The notes under the pieces are model-generated. The model saw only the letters and a list, made by a program, of their open reading frames with translations, made no database searches and was not told where the DNA came from. From the NCBI GenBank assembly GCA_937981355.1, contig CALJPD010000002.1, forward strand, positions 1 through 58,279: DNA of 58,279 nucleotides, given 5' to 3'. Both the position numbers and the translations under genes were made by a program. Source of the stretch: an uncultured Candidatus Saccharibacteria bacterium. Its GTDB lineage: Bacteria > Patescibacteriota > Saccharimonadia > Saccharimonadales > Saccharimonadaceae. Shown here piece by piece: positions 8,338 through 16,414 of this stretch (positions within the stretch are counted from its first letter, which is position 1; each line of letters starts with the position of its first letter).

Positions 8338-9555
8338 ATGCCACAATTTCGCTACATCGCCATCACGAACAAAAACGACTCCATCAATGGAACGATCGAC
8401 GCTCCCGATCGTGCTAGTGCCCTAGCCAGCCTGAGCCGTCAAGGCCTGCGACCAATTAGCGCTGAAGAGGTTAAGCCAAAGCGCGCCAGCTTTGCTCTCT
8501 TTGGTGGCAACAAGGTCAAGAGTGAAGACTTGGTGATGTTTACCCGTCAGCTCAGTGCCATGGTGTCGGCTGGTGTGCCGCTGCTGCGCGCCATGGGTTC
8601 GCTACACGACCACACCAGCAGCAAAGCCCTCCAAATAGTGACGGGCGACCTGCTACGCGATGTCGAGGGCGGTATGGCACTCGCCGACGCACTCGAAAAG
8701 CACCCAGAGACCTTCAACACCGTTTTTATTAACATGGTGCGCGCGGGCGAGGCAGCTGGTATTCTCGATGATATCCTCAAGCGCCTGGCCATGCAACAAG
8801 AAAAAAACGCCAGTATGCGCAAGAAGATCAAAAGCGCCATGACATACCCCACCGTGCTCATCGTTATCACCATTGCCGCCTTTTTTGGCTTGATGGTCTT
8901 TGTTATTCCGCAAATCGGCAGCATTGTGCGCGGCCTCGGCGGGCCGGACGCCAAGTTGCCCGCCATCACGGAGTTTATGCTCGGGCTGAGCGCGTTTATC
9001 ATCCAGTATGGGATCTTTATCATTGCTGCGCTCGGTGCGGGGATATACTTCTTCCGCCGCTATATCAAGACACCAGCAGGCAAACTCTGGCTCCACACCA
9101 TCATTCTCAAGATACCAAAAATCAACGATATCATCACCAAAATCGCTGTTGCTCGCTTTGCTCGCACGTTCTCGGCGTTGATGGGGTCGGGAGTAGCAGT
9201 ACTCGAATCCCTCCGCGTGACTGCCCGGGCAGTGGGTAACAAAGTCTACGAAAATGCCCTCAATGATGCTGCCGAGCAAGTCAAAAATGGGCGCAACCTC
9301 TCGAGCATCATCGAAAAAAATCCACTCTTCCCGCCCATCGTGGCGCAAATGCTTTCCGTTGGCGAAGAGACTGGCCAGACCGATACCGTGCTTGTAAAGG
9401 TGGCAGATTATTATGAAGAGGAAGTGGACGTCGCGATTGATGGCATCAGCTCCATCATCGAGCCCGTCATGATCGTCATCATGGGCGGCATGGTCGGGCT
9501 CATTGCCGCCTCGGTGATGTTGCCAATCTCGAATATGGCAAATCAGATTAAGTAA
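8338..9555 (+). CDS. pilC: Type IV pilus inner-membrane platform protein PilC
   Basis: PilC is the polytopic platform on which PilB turns and from which pilin subunits enter the fibre. The 405-aa product has two repeated GspF domains: the first begins with FTRQLSAMVSAGVPLLRAM (about residues 63-81), the second with FARTFSALMGSGVAVLESL (about 276-294). Each is followed by hydrophobic segments, with the last membrane helix near the C-terminus (VMIVIMGGMVG). Length matches the family. It is translationally linked to pilB with a 1-nt gap. Confidence 0.95.
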   Translation: MPQFRYIAITNKNDSINGTIDAPDRASALASLSRQGLRPISAEEVKPKRASFALFGGNKVKSEDLVMFTRQLSAMVSAGVPLLRAMGSLHDHTSSKALQIVTGDLLRDVEGGMALADALEKHPETFNTVFINMVRAGEAAGILDDILKRLAMQQEKNASMRKKIKSAMTYPTVLIVITIAAFFGLMVFVIPQIGSIVRGLGGPDAKLPAITEFMLGLSAFIIQYGIFIIAALGAGIYFFRRYIKTPAGKLWLHTIILKIPKINDIITKIAVARFARTFSALMGSGVAVLESLRVTARAVGNKVYENALNDAAEQVKNGRNLSSIIEKNPLFPPIVAQMLSVGEETGQTDTVLVKVADYYEEEVDVAIDGISSIIEPVMIVIMGGMVGLIAASVMLPISNMANQIK

Positions 9556-9732
9556 GACTGGACTCCCTATTCTCCGTCAGCGTTTCATGCCACGCATCAG
9601 TTCTTTATCCGATAGCGTGATCTGCCACTGGCCAGCGGCCTGTCTTTTCTGCCATTATCACACCACGAACAACAGTCTACCAATCCATGACAATCCTCCT
9701 CAAAACGCTAGCGTTTATCATATCGCTTATGC

Positions 9733-9738
9733 TATAAT
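9733..9738 (+). promoter_or_regulatory. -10 box of the pilM operon
   Basis: TATAAT 18 nt before the pilM ATG at 9757. The roughly 200-nt gap after pilC shows no other feature. Confidence 0.55.
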
Positions 9739-9756
9739 GACGGAAACGAACGTATC

Positions 9757-10815
9757 ATGGCAAAGTTATTTTATCGCGACAAACCAATCATTGGTCTCGA
9801 CATTAGTCAGACAGGCATCAAAATTATGTCGATCGACTCCAAGCGCTGGCTCGTGCTGGGCTATGGTTCGCTCGACCTCGACCCAAAGGAAGTCCAAACG
9901 TCCCTCGACAACCCTGATGACTCCTACCTGGCCGAGCGCCTCAGCTCGCTCATCAACGAACATCTCATTGGCAACCTTGGTAGCGATCACGTAGTGATTG
10001 GTGTGCCAACCAGCCGCACCTACTCGCGCACCTTCATGATTCCAGCTAAAGAAGCAGCACATCTCGATGGCGCTATCCAGGTAGAGGTCGATCAGTATAT
10101 CCCCTTGCCGCTCGATTCACTTTACGTTGATTATGAAGTGATCGAGCACACCAAAGAGCAGCTCAACGTTGTGATGTCAGCCGTGCCAAAGCAGCTAGTC
10201 GACGCCTGTTTGCAAGCAGCCGAAGCAGTGGGACTCGTGCCGGTGGTTGTTGAGCCCAATATCAACGCTATTGCGCGCGTGCTCGACAGCGCTGATGCTG
10301 GCAACCTTCTCACGCTCGTCGTCGATATTGGCCCAGCGAGCACCGATATCGCTGTGCTAGATAAAAGTGCCGTCCGCCTTACTGGTGGGGTGGCAATTGG
10401 CGGCAATACTTTCACCATCGACATCTCGAAGCATCTCAACATCACACTTGAGAATGCCCACCAGCTCAAGGTGCTCAATGGCCTCTCGCCTGGGCCACGC
10501 CAAGCTGGTATCACCGAGGCACTCAAACCAAGCCTCAAGCGCATCAGCACCGAGATTCGCAAGGTGATCCGCTATTATAACGACCGGATTGGTGATGAGC
10601 GTAAGATCGAGCAGATCGTCATCGTCGGTGGTGGTAGCAATGTACCAGGCATGGGTGACTTCTTCACTAACGATCTCGTCATGCCAGTGCGCGTCGTTAA
10701 TCCATGGCAAAAGCTCGACTTTGGCAAGCTCCAGCAGCCACAAAAGCAGTTTCGGCCTCGGTATATCAGTGTTGCAGGCCTGGCTAGCCTTAGTAGTGGG
10801 GAGATTTGGAAATGA
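9757..10815 (+). CDS. pilM: Type IV pilus assembly protein PilM
   Basis: PilM is a cytoplasmic actin/FtsA-fold ATPase that binds the short cytoplasmic tail of PilN and links the motor to the membrane ring. The 352-aa product has the phosphate-1 segment IGLDISQTGIKIM near the N-terminus, the SHS2-like insert with EVDQYIPLPLDSLYVDYEV, the phosphate-2 segment LVVDIGPASTDIAVLD, and the adenosine motif IVIVGGGSNVPGM. The TGA stop overlaps the pilN start. Confidence 0.94.
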   Translation: MAKLFYRDKPIIGLDISQTGIKIMSIDSKRWLVLGYGSLDLDPKEVQTSLDNPDDSYLAERLSSLINEHLIGNLGSDHVVIGVPTSRTYSRTFMIPAKEAAHLDGAIQVEVDQYIPLPLDSLYVDYEVIEHTKEQLNVVMSAVPKQLVDACLQAAEAVGLVPVVVEPNINAIARVLDSADAGNLLTLVVDIGPASTDIAVLDKSAVRLTGGVAIGGNTFTIDISKHLNITLENAHQLKVLNGLSPGPRQAGITEALKPSLKRISTEIRKVIRYYNDRIGDERKIEQIVIVGGGSNVPGMGDFFTNDLVMPVRVVNPWQKLDFGKLQQPQKQFRPRYISVAGLASLSSGEIWK

Positions 10816-11372
10816 TTAATCTATTGCCACCAGCGTATAAAAAGCAGCTCGCTGCGAGCCGCACCAACACCTTACTGCGCCGCTATGTCGTGCTCCTGTT
10901 TGTCTTAGTCTTTATCGTTTTGGCTGAAATCGGCGGCGTATACTTTTTCATTGCAACCGAGCGTAGCCGCAATCAAGCCGCCGTAGAGCGCAACCACAAC
11001 AAAACTGCCGAATACGCCACCGTCAAGCGTGAGGCTACTGAGTTCAAAGCTAACCTTACCACTGCCAAAGCCATCCTCGACCAACAGGTCTCGTACACCC
11101 GCCTCATCAAGCTCATTGCCGATCGCCTTCCGCCCAACGTTATCATCGAGCAGCTTAATATCGACCCAACCACCTTTGGTACCCCCACCACGCTGAGTAT
11201 CCGCGCCAAAGACTACAACGATGCTATTGCTCTGCGCAACCGCCTCAATGACTCCGCCATCTTCTCCAGCGTCAGCTTCCAATCCATCACACTACAAGAT
11301 AAAGACGCTGGTAGTTATCCCTACACCTCAACCTACAGTGTCACATTCAAGAAAGGAATCGGCCAACAATGA
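10812..11372 (+). CDS. pilN: Type IV pilus assembly protein PilN
   Basis: A 186-aa bitopic membrane protein of the pilus alignment subcomplex. It starts MINLLPPAYK, the conserved PilN tail (INLLP) that docks into PilM, followed by one membrane segment at about residues 25-48, a coiled coil, and a ferredoxin-like domain. The ATG at 10812 is preferred over a TTG 6 nt upstream because it restores the INLLP N-terminus and gives the ATGA overlap with pilM, with GGGGAG just ahead. Confidence 0.93.
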   Translation: MINLLPPAYKKQLAASRTNTLLRRYVVLLFVLVFIVLAEIGGVYFFIATERSRNQAAVERNHNKTAEYATVKREATEFKANLTTAKAILDQQVSYTRLIKLIADRLPPNVIIEQLNIDPTTFGTPTTLSIRAKDYNDAIALRNRLNDSAIFSSVSFQSITLQDKDAGSYPYTSTYSVTFKKGIGQQ

Positions 11373-12001
11373 GCAAAAAATTCACGCTAACGGCGACAAA
11401 CCTCCGCATTATCCTCGCCGTGTCGCTGGTAGCCATTACTGCAATTGGAGCCGGTGGTTTTACCCTTGCCTACAACTGGCTTGATGGCTTTGCGGCCGAT
11501 GCCAGCACTGTTGCCTCGCACGCTGCCGCCAGTGAGTCTGAGCTGCAAGAGCTCTCCCAGACCGAAAAGATGCTCAAAACGCAGCATCATGCCGTCGAGC
11601 GCGCCTCCAAGATCGCTGCCGAAAGTAAAAGCTACCAATATCAGGATCAGATCATCAACGACCTTAACGACTTTGCCCGCAAAGCTGGCATTACTATTGC
11701 AGACATCACCTTTGCCGATAACAATGCTAAGGGCAGTTCGTCAAGTAGTTCATCAAGCAGTAGTAACAAGACAGGCACATCCCTGCCTGCTATTGCCGGA
11801 CTCAAAGCGACTACTGCATCTGTCACCGTCAAGAACCCCGTCGAGTATCGCAAGCTTCTTACCTTCATGTATCTCGTCGAGCAAAGCCTGACGAAGATGC
11901 GCATAGCCAATGTTGACCTCTCGCGCAGCACCGCTCAGGGCCAGCCACCCGATAGTATTACTAGCAACACATTAACCATCGAGGTATATCTCCGATCATG
12001 A
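11369..12001 (+). CDS. pilO: PilO-like pilus assembly protein
   Basis: A 210-aa bitopic membrane protein in the position of PilO, the heterodimer partner of PilN. One membrane segment (about residues 13-34) is followed by a coiled coil and a small alpha/beta domain. A run of about ten serines sits near residues 117-127 and is unusual; it separates the coiled-coil region from the C-terminal domain. Identification rests mainly on position, topology and size. It overlaps pilN by ATGA and the next gene by ATGA. Confidence 0.85.
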   Translation: MSKKFTLTATNLRIILAVSLVAITAIGAGGFTLAYNWLDGFAADASTVASHAAASESELQELSQTEKMLKTQHHAVERASKIAAESKSYQYQDQIINDLNDFARKAGITIADITFADNNAKGSSSSSSSSSSNKTGTSLPAIAGLKATTASVTVKNPVEYRKLLTFMYLVEQSLTKMRIANVDLSRSTAQGQPPDSITSNTLTIEVYLRS

Positions 12002-12282
12002 ACAGCGATCTCTCACTCGCCGCGCTTGGGCGTGCCAGTAGCAAATTTCTCCACCGTTACCACATTATTCTCTTTGTGGTTATTGCCTTCGGTGGCTTAG
12101 CCGTTATTACCTTCTTGCTTAATGCCACGATCTCTAAGGCGTCAGAGGCTGCTCCACCCCAGCCCACTAATGGTATCGACCAAGCGACCATCAAAAAAAT
12201 CGAGCAACTCAAAACCGCCAGCGAATCCGACCAAAGCGCCAGCCAACTACCGATTAGCTCGCGTAACCCATTTGTTGAGTAA
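11998..12282 (+). CDS. Small bitopic membrane protein at the PilP position
   Basis: A 94-aa product with one membrane segment at about residues 20-41, a short linker with PPQP, a short amphipathic stretch and the C-terminus SSRNPFVE. In diderm type IV pilus operons the next gene is pilP, which connects PilO to the secretin; NPF near the terminus recalls the N-P-F segment of PilP-like tails, but there is no beta domain. Here there is no secretin gene, so it may be a reduced or functionally separate PilO partner. It overlaps pilO by ATGA and ends the operon. Confidence 0.7.
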   Translation: MNSDLSLAALGRASSKFLHRYHIILFVVIAFGGLAVITFLLNATISKASEAAPPQPTNGIDQATIKKIEQLKTASESDQSASQLPISSRNPFVE

Positions 12283-12323
12283 CATTTTGCGCAGCCGTAG
12301 TGGAGCTTTTTGCGGCGCAATGC

Positions 12324-12329
12324 TATACT
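12324..12329 (+). promoter_or_regulatory. -10 box of the PRC-barrel gene (leaderless)
   Basis: TATACT with exactly 6 nt to the ATG at 12336. Confidence 0.65.
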
Positions 12330-12335
12330 ACACAT

Positions 12336-12938
12336 ATGATACTGCTCGGATCTGCACTCGCCAACTATCCCGTGATGAGCTTACAAATGGGCGGCAAAGT
12401 TGGCAGCCTAGCCCAGCCGCTTGTCGATCCAGCAACCTTAACCATCGTTGCCTACACCGTGGATGGCTCATTCGCTAACGACACAACCATGCTACTCCGC
12501 CTCGCTGATGTGCGTGAGATGAGTGAACTCGGCATGATCATCGACTCCGTCGACGAGCTCATCACCCCCACCGACGTCATCAAGATCCAGCGCCTCTACG
12601 AGCTCAAGTTTCACCTTTTGGGCATGCCCGTCCAAGACAAGCGCGGGCGACGCCTGGGCAAGATTAGCGACTATACGATCGAGACGGGTAATTTTGTCAT
12701 CCAGCAACTCATCGTCCGGCGCTCGTGGCTTCACCGCCTCAATGATGCTGAGCTGGTTATTCATCGGTCACAAATTATCGAGATTAATAATGATGCTATC
12801 ATCGTCCAGTCGCAGGCTGAGACCAAAAAGTCCGAGCAAAAGGCCACCCAACCGGCCATGAGTAGTGGCGAATACGTCAACCCCTTCCGTAAGCCATCGC
12901 AAGCCCGAGAATCAATTAAGAGCGACGAACGTCGCTAA
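12336..12938 (+). CDS. PRC-barrel domain protein
   Basis: A 200-aa cytoplasmic protein with two beta-barrel-like units: MILLGSALANYPVMSL...GGKVGS at the start and GMPVQDKRGRRLGKISDY near residues 91-108, the typical PRC-barrel turn. PRC barrels occur in RimM and photosynthetic reaction-centre subunit H and often bind partner proteins or RNA. A charged tail with NPFRKPSQ ends the protein. It is set apart from the pilus genes by its own -10 box, so a role in pilus biology is only suggested by position. Confidence 0.75.
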   Translation: MILLGSALANYPVMSLQMGGKVGSLAQPLVDPATLTIVAYTVDGSFANDTTMLLRLADVREMSELGMIIDSVDELITPTDVIKIQRLYELKFHLLGMPVQDKRGRRLGKISDYTIETGNFVIQQLIVRRSWLHRLNDAELVIHRSQIIEINNDAIIVQSQAETKKSEQKATQPAMSSGEYVNPFRKPSQARESIKSDERR

Positions 12939-12944
12939 CACACA

Positions 12945-13616
12945 TCAGTATTCATCACCCGCCAACGCTGCTCGGATGTCATCATAGGCAAAGCCTTGGC
13001 GCAAAAGATACGCGATAAGCTTTTGCTCGTCTGGGTAGCGGGGGCGTTTTTTAGCAATCACCTTAGCTAGCTCGTCTTCATCAGTCCGCCTCGACTGCGC
13101 TAATGCTTGGTTTATCACCTCCGATGCAACGCCCTTAGCACGTAGCTCTGCCTCCAGCTTGCGGCGCGACACCCCCTTACTCTGGTGGCGATTCTCCACC
13201 CACCACTGGGCAAATGCCTCATCATCGATATACCCACGCTGCTCAAGGCGCGCAAACACCCGTTGCACAACCATTAGTGAAGCACCAGGCTTCTCAACCA
13301 GCGTGCCAGTTTTGCGTTGTTTATACTTGCGTGGCAGTGTTTTGCGCTGGAGATAGTCGCGGATTTCGCGTGCACTGTGCGGCCGCATAAGGGTGTACTC
13401 GAGCGCCCGTGCATAGAGCTTACCAAACTCCCCCTCGCGGCGCAGTCCAGCCAGCTCGGCCTCAGTCAGCACCCTCCCCACCTTCACACCACAATCCACC
13501 ACCTGCGCCACATCAAGGCTAAAATCATACGTGCCATCGATGAATACATTCACTCGATCGGCATTCCGCACCTGTGCAGTAAGCGCAGTAATGGTGTAGG
13601 TTTTTTCTGTCGGCAT
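12945..13616 (-). CDS. recX: Recombination regulator RecX
   Basis: RecX binds RecA filaments and blocks recombinase activity. The 223-aa product has an N-terminal extension, then the three-helix repeats of the family: SAREIRDYLQRK, the second with RGYIDDEAFAQWWVENR and SRRKLEAELRAKGV, and the last with LIAYLLRQGFAYDDIRAAL. It lies just downstream of the recA-led operon on the same strand but has its own leaderless promoter, so it can be made independently of RecA. Confidence 0.9.
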   Translation of the reverse strand: MPTEKTYTITALTAQVRNADRVNVFIDGTYDFSLDVAQVVDCGVKVGRVLTEAELAGLRREGEFGKLYARALEYTLMRPHSAREIRDYLQRKTLPRKYKQRKTGTLVEKPGASLMVVQRVFARLEQRGYIDDEAFAQWWVENRHQSKGVSRRKLEAELRAKGVASEVINQALAQSRRTDEDELAKVIAKKRPRYPDEQKLIAYLLRQGFAYDDIRAALAGDEY

Positions 13617-13622
13617 ATATGT

Positions 13623-13628
13623 ATTATA
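13623..13628 (-). promoter_or_regulatory. -10 box of recX (leaderless)
   Basis: TATAAT on the minus strand with 6 nt to the ATG at 13616. Confidence 0.65.
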
Positions 13629-13690
13629 CGCAAATTTATTTAGTCATGTCACCCAGCTCTCCTCTCTAGAAGTGAGCTGTGCCAACCCTA

Positions 13691-14722
13691 CTACTGAAAT
13701 GCTTTGAGATAGATATTATATGCTTCATCAATGAAGACGGCTTTATTGGTACGAAAAGCTGATTGATCGCTATTTATGTCCTCAACGTTCTCACCATTAG
13801 AAATAAACTCAATCTTTGCTATTGGCACCATATGTCCAATCAGGACAGCTGGTCGGCGTGTCTGCTCATCTCGAGCGGGAGATACGTCAACAACATAGAA
13901 CGTATTCTCTTGGTCATACCCCCCATCAGCAAGCAGTTTACTAGCATTATCATAGGCAAGAAAAGCTCTCATACCATTAATACATGGTTCATATATTGTG
14001 TTTATGTCTGCTGGACTAACCTTTCTTAGTTTAAAATCATATATATCTTTGTACCAAAAGTTCTTACATTCATCAAAGAACATATAGATGACTTCATCCT
14101 GTGAGAATGCTGGGATCTTATCAGAGTTCTCTCGAAGTTTATCATCCCACGCTCTCACTCCAAGGCCACTGATTAGCTCATCACACGCATACACACCTTC
14201 ATCAAAATAACTGGTGATGATGTCGCTATTCTCTGTGACAATCACCCCGCCAACCGCATCACCCAAGCACCCCAGCATGATTCCCTTGCCAGTTCTATCA
14301 ACAATCTCTGCATTATTACCCATAGACGGCTCCTCATAGTCCATCCGCGGGCAGACCAGCAGCAGCTTATCACCAATTGGTTGAATGTAGCAAAAATTAA
14401 TAAAATGCTGGCCAAGGTCAAGGTGTGCTACCTGTTTAACTGCCTCTTTCTCCCAATCAATGACAAATTCAAGCACCGAAAAGACACTATCTACCTTGAT
14501 TTTTGTAAAACAAGCTATTCCGCCTCTCCTTGGGATATTACTCGAGAGCAAAACATAGAGATGATTATCATAGCCAAGCTGCATACTACATATTTCTGTC
14601 GTCTTGTGCCCGTACTCTTTGAGTATCTCGCGCAGATTCGCTACGCGCGTTATATCAATCTGCGTAGTGGGAAGTGCATCTAGCACCCTACTCTCGTCTT
14701 TCAAGTCATCATTCTCAGTCAT
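13691..14722 (-). CDS. Unknown protein, possible beta-propeller
   Basis: I do not recognise a named family. The 343-aa product has no signal peptide and no membrane segment. Repeated beta-type stretches, including LYVLLSS, DKLLLVCPR, a GDAVGGVIVTENSDIITSYFDEGVY-like unit around residues 172-194 and AFLAYDNASKLLADGG, suggest a propeller with irregular blades. The last part (NKAVFIDEAYNIYLKAF) reads as a closing strand. The ATG at 14722 is chosen because GGAG precedes it and it overlaps the hydrolase stop by ATGA. Codons are visibly more A+T-rich than in the recA part of the operon, which could mean recent acquisition. Confidence 0.7.
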   Translation of the reverse strand: MTENDDLKDESRVLDALPTTQIDITRVANLREILKEYGHKTTEICSMQLGYDNHLYVLLSSNIPRRGGIACFTKIKVDSVFSVLEFVIDWEKEAVKQVAHLDLGQHFINFCYIQPIGDKLLLVCPRMDYEEPSMGNNAEIVDRTGKGIMLGCLGDAVGGVIVTENSDIITSYFDEGVYACDELISGLGVRAWDDKLRENSDKIPAFSQDEVIYMFFDECKNFWYKDIYDFKLRKVSPADINTIYEPCINGMRAFLAYDNASKLLADGGYDQENTFYVVDVSPARDEQTRRPAVLIGHMVPIAKIEFISNGENVEDINSDQSAFRTNKAVFIDEAYNIYLKAFQ

Positions 14723-15333
14723 TTCTTCTCCTCTCTTAAACAAATTTCTATCAGCTCCGGGAATACTCGTGTCTGCATTGCACTGAAGGTGAAGTGGCCA
14801 TGGTCGACAAATCGATGGTAGCGTAGCTGGGGTAGCTCACGGCGGAGCTTTGCCGTGGAGCTTTGTAGGTGTGGGTAGTCATTAGTAGAGTAGAGCACAT
14901 CAATGCCGTGCACTGCTTTGCGGTCTATCTGGCGGTCGAGTGTAAAGCGAAAGAGATCTCCTGCCTCTCCCTCAACATCCAGCCACGGTGCCACCAGTAC
15001 GACCCGGCCAACACGGCAATTTCCCTCACTCAGCCAACGAAGCAAAAAACCTCCACCACAACTATGACCCACTAGTAGCGTTTGCTCATCCACCGGCAGA
15101 TGGGCAAACTCTTGACGCCACGCTTCGTAACGTGGCTCGTATGGGCGAGGCATCTCGGGTGTTTGCGTTAGTATCCCGCGCATCAAGAGTTGTTGCTGGA
15201 GCCAAGGCAGCCAATGTGAGTTGCTTGGGCTGTCACCCTGGATATTGTAGTACTCGTCATAGTCTGGTCGTCCATGGAGGATGATTGCACGAGTGAATCG
15301 GGTGTTATTTCTGTAGTGGTTTTCGATATCCAT
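14719..15333 (-). CDS. Alpha/beta hydrolase (RBBP9/YdeN-like)
   Basis: A 204-aa cytoplasmic hydrolase. The fold signs are AIILHGRPDYDEYY near the start, the nucleophile elbow GHSCGG at about residues 109-114, an acid region near STNDYPH, and a late histidine in FVDHGHFT. Size and the short lid fit the RBBP9/YdeN serine hydrolases, whose substrates are mostly unknown. GAGGAG precedes the ATG at 15333. It sits between a Nudix gene (68 nt upstream) and the propeller-like gene (4-nt overlap). Confidence 0.85.
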   Translation of the reverse strand: MDIENHYRNNTRFTRAIILHGRPDYDEYYNIQGDSPSNSHWLPWLQQQLLMRGILTQTPEMPRPYEPRYEAWRQEFAHLPVDEQTLLVGHSCGGGFLLRWLSEGNCRVGRVVLVAPWLDVEGEAGDLFRFTLDRQIDRKAVHGIDVLYSTNDYPHLQSSTAKLRRELPQLRYHRFVDHGHFTFSAMQTRVFPELIEICLREEKK

Positions 15334-15401
15334 GCTTTATTTTTGCTCCTCTGGTGTAGACTCTAGACTCGTTGCCTTGGTCTTTGGTCTCTACCCCTAT
15401 T

Positions 15402-15950
15402 TTATGACTCGCGCAATATTCGTCCTAGTTCTTCCATCAACAGCGCAAAATAGAGTGGCCGATGCGGCACAAGCATCACATCTTCTGGCTGCTCGATCAT
15501 CTGACGGAACGTGTCATACGGCACCCAGCGCAGTGCCGCTGCTTCACCATCAACCATATCGAGCGGCTCATCGTGATATTCATAAGTGTAAATAAAGTGA
15601 AACTCTCTATACGCTGATTTGCGCTTTGGCAAACTTCCAATGAACTTCACTCGAGAAGTATCAAGCGTCATACCAATCTCTTCTTGAGCCTCACGCAGCG
15701 CCGCATCGAGCGGTGTTTCGCCAAGGCTCACGTGCCCTGCTGCCGAAATATCCCAATAGCCTGGCCAGTTTTTGACCTGATCAGCCCGGCGCTGGAGCAA
15801 TATGTCACACCCTCCATTACTGCTACGCCGCCACAACCAAACATGCGCTGCCGCGACAATAGCATCCTTGGTCAGGTCTTTGCGAGCAAGGCCTTCGCCC
15901 TGTTTTGGCACTCCATCTGGGCTATAACTTTGCCATAGATCATTATGCAT
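15402..15950 (-). CDS. Nudix hydrolase (isopentenyl-diphosphate isomerase-like)
   Basis: A 182-aa cytoplasmic pyrophosphohydrolase. The Nudix box is complete: GHVSLGETPLDAALREAQEEIG (about residues 72-93), with the metal-binding glutamates in REAQEE. The extended N-terminal part with LLQRRADQVKNWPGYWDIS resembles the IPP-isomerase branch of the superfamily, but the gene context (recA, HIT) points rather to nucleotide sanitation. It starts 3 nt after the stop of the HIT gene. Confidence 0.88.
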   Translation of the reverse strand: MHNDLWQSYSPDGVPKQGEGLARKDLTKDAIVAAAHVWLWRRSSNGGCDILLQRRADQVKNWPGYWDISAAGHVSLGETPLDAALREAQEEIGMTLDTSRVKFIGSLPKRKSAYREFHFIYTYEYHDEPLDMVDGEAAALRWVPYDTFRQMIEQPEDVMLVPHRPLYFALLMEELGRILRES

Positions 15951-15953
15951 TGC

Positions 15954-16412
15954 TTACTCCTGTGTATTGATCATATCAGATGCTGCTTCTCTCATGTGCT
16001 GCGCTAGATCAGCCAGCTCAGCCGTTGGCGACTCGGCACGGCTCCCTGGGCGATACAAGAACTGGCGTGGTTCATATTGAGTAATACCAGCATCACCTTG
16101 TGTTCGTGGCACAATGTGAATGTGGAGGTGCGGCACCGACTGACCGTAGGCGCGACCCTCATTCCAAGCACAATTAAACCCTTGAGCGCTAACCGCTTGG
16201 CGCAGCACATCCTTCACATACTTCACCAAAGCAAACAAATCAGTAAGTTCTTTTAGTGTCAACTCATCAATCGTTGCAACGACACGCTGTGGCGCAACCA
16301 AGCTATGCCCGGGTGTAATTGGTATGTTGGTCAAGAACGCAAATGAATGTGCTGTCTCTGCAAAAACCCGACCCTCATCTCGCACAACAGTTGTAAAAAC
16401 TGAAGTTTTCAA
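15954..16412 (-). CDS. HIT family nucleotide hydrolase, TTG start
   Basis: A 152-aa histidine-triad protein; such proteins hydrolyse or transfer nucleotides on dinucleoside polyphosphates or aminoacyl-AMP. The triad HLHIHIVPR is present, along with the N-terminal LTNIPITPGHSLVAPQR and NCAWNEGRAYGQSVPH. The only start that keeps the N-terminal strand is a TTG at 16412, two bases after the recA stop codon, so translation is probably coupled to recA. Confidence 0.88.
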   Translation of the reverse strand: MKTSVFTTVVRDEGRVFAETAHSFAFLTNIPITPGHSLVAPQRVVATIDELTLKELTDLFALVKYVKDVLRQAVSAQGFNCAWNEGRAYGQSVPHLHIHIVPRTQGDAGITQYEPRQFLYRPGSRAESPTAELADLAQHMREAASDMINTQE

Positions 16413-16414
16413 TG

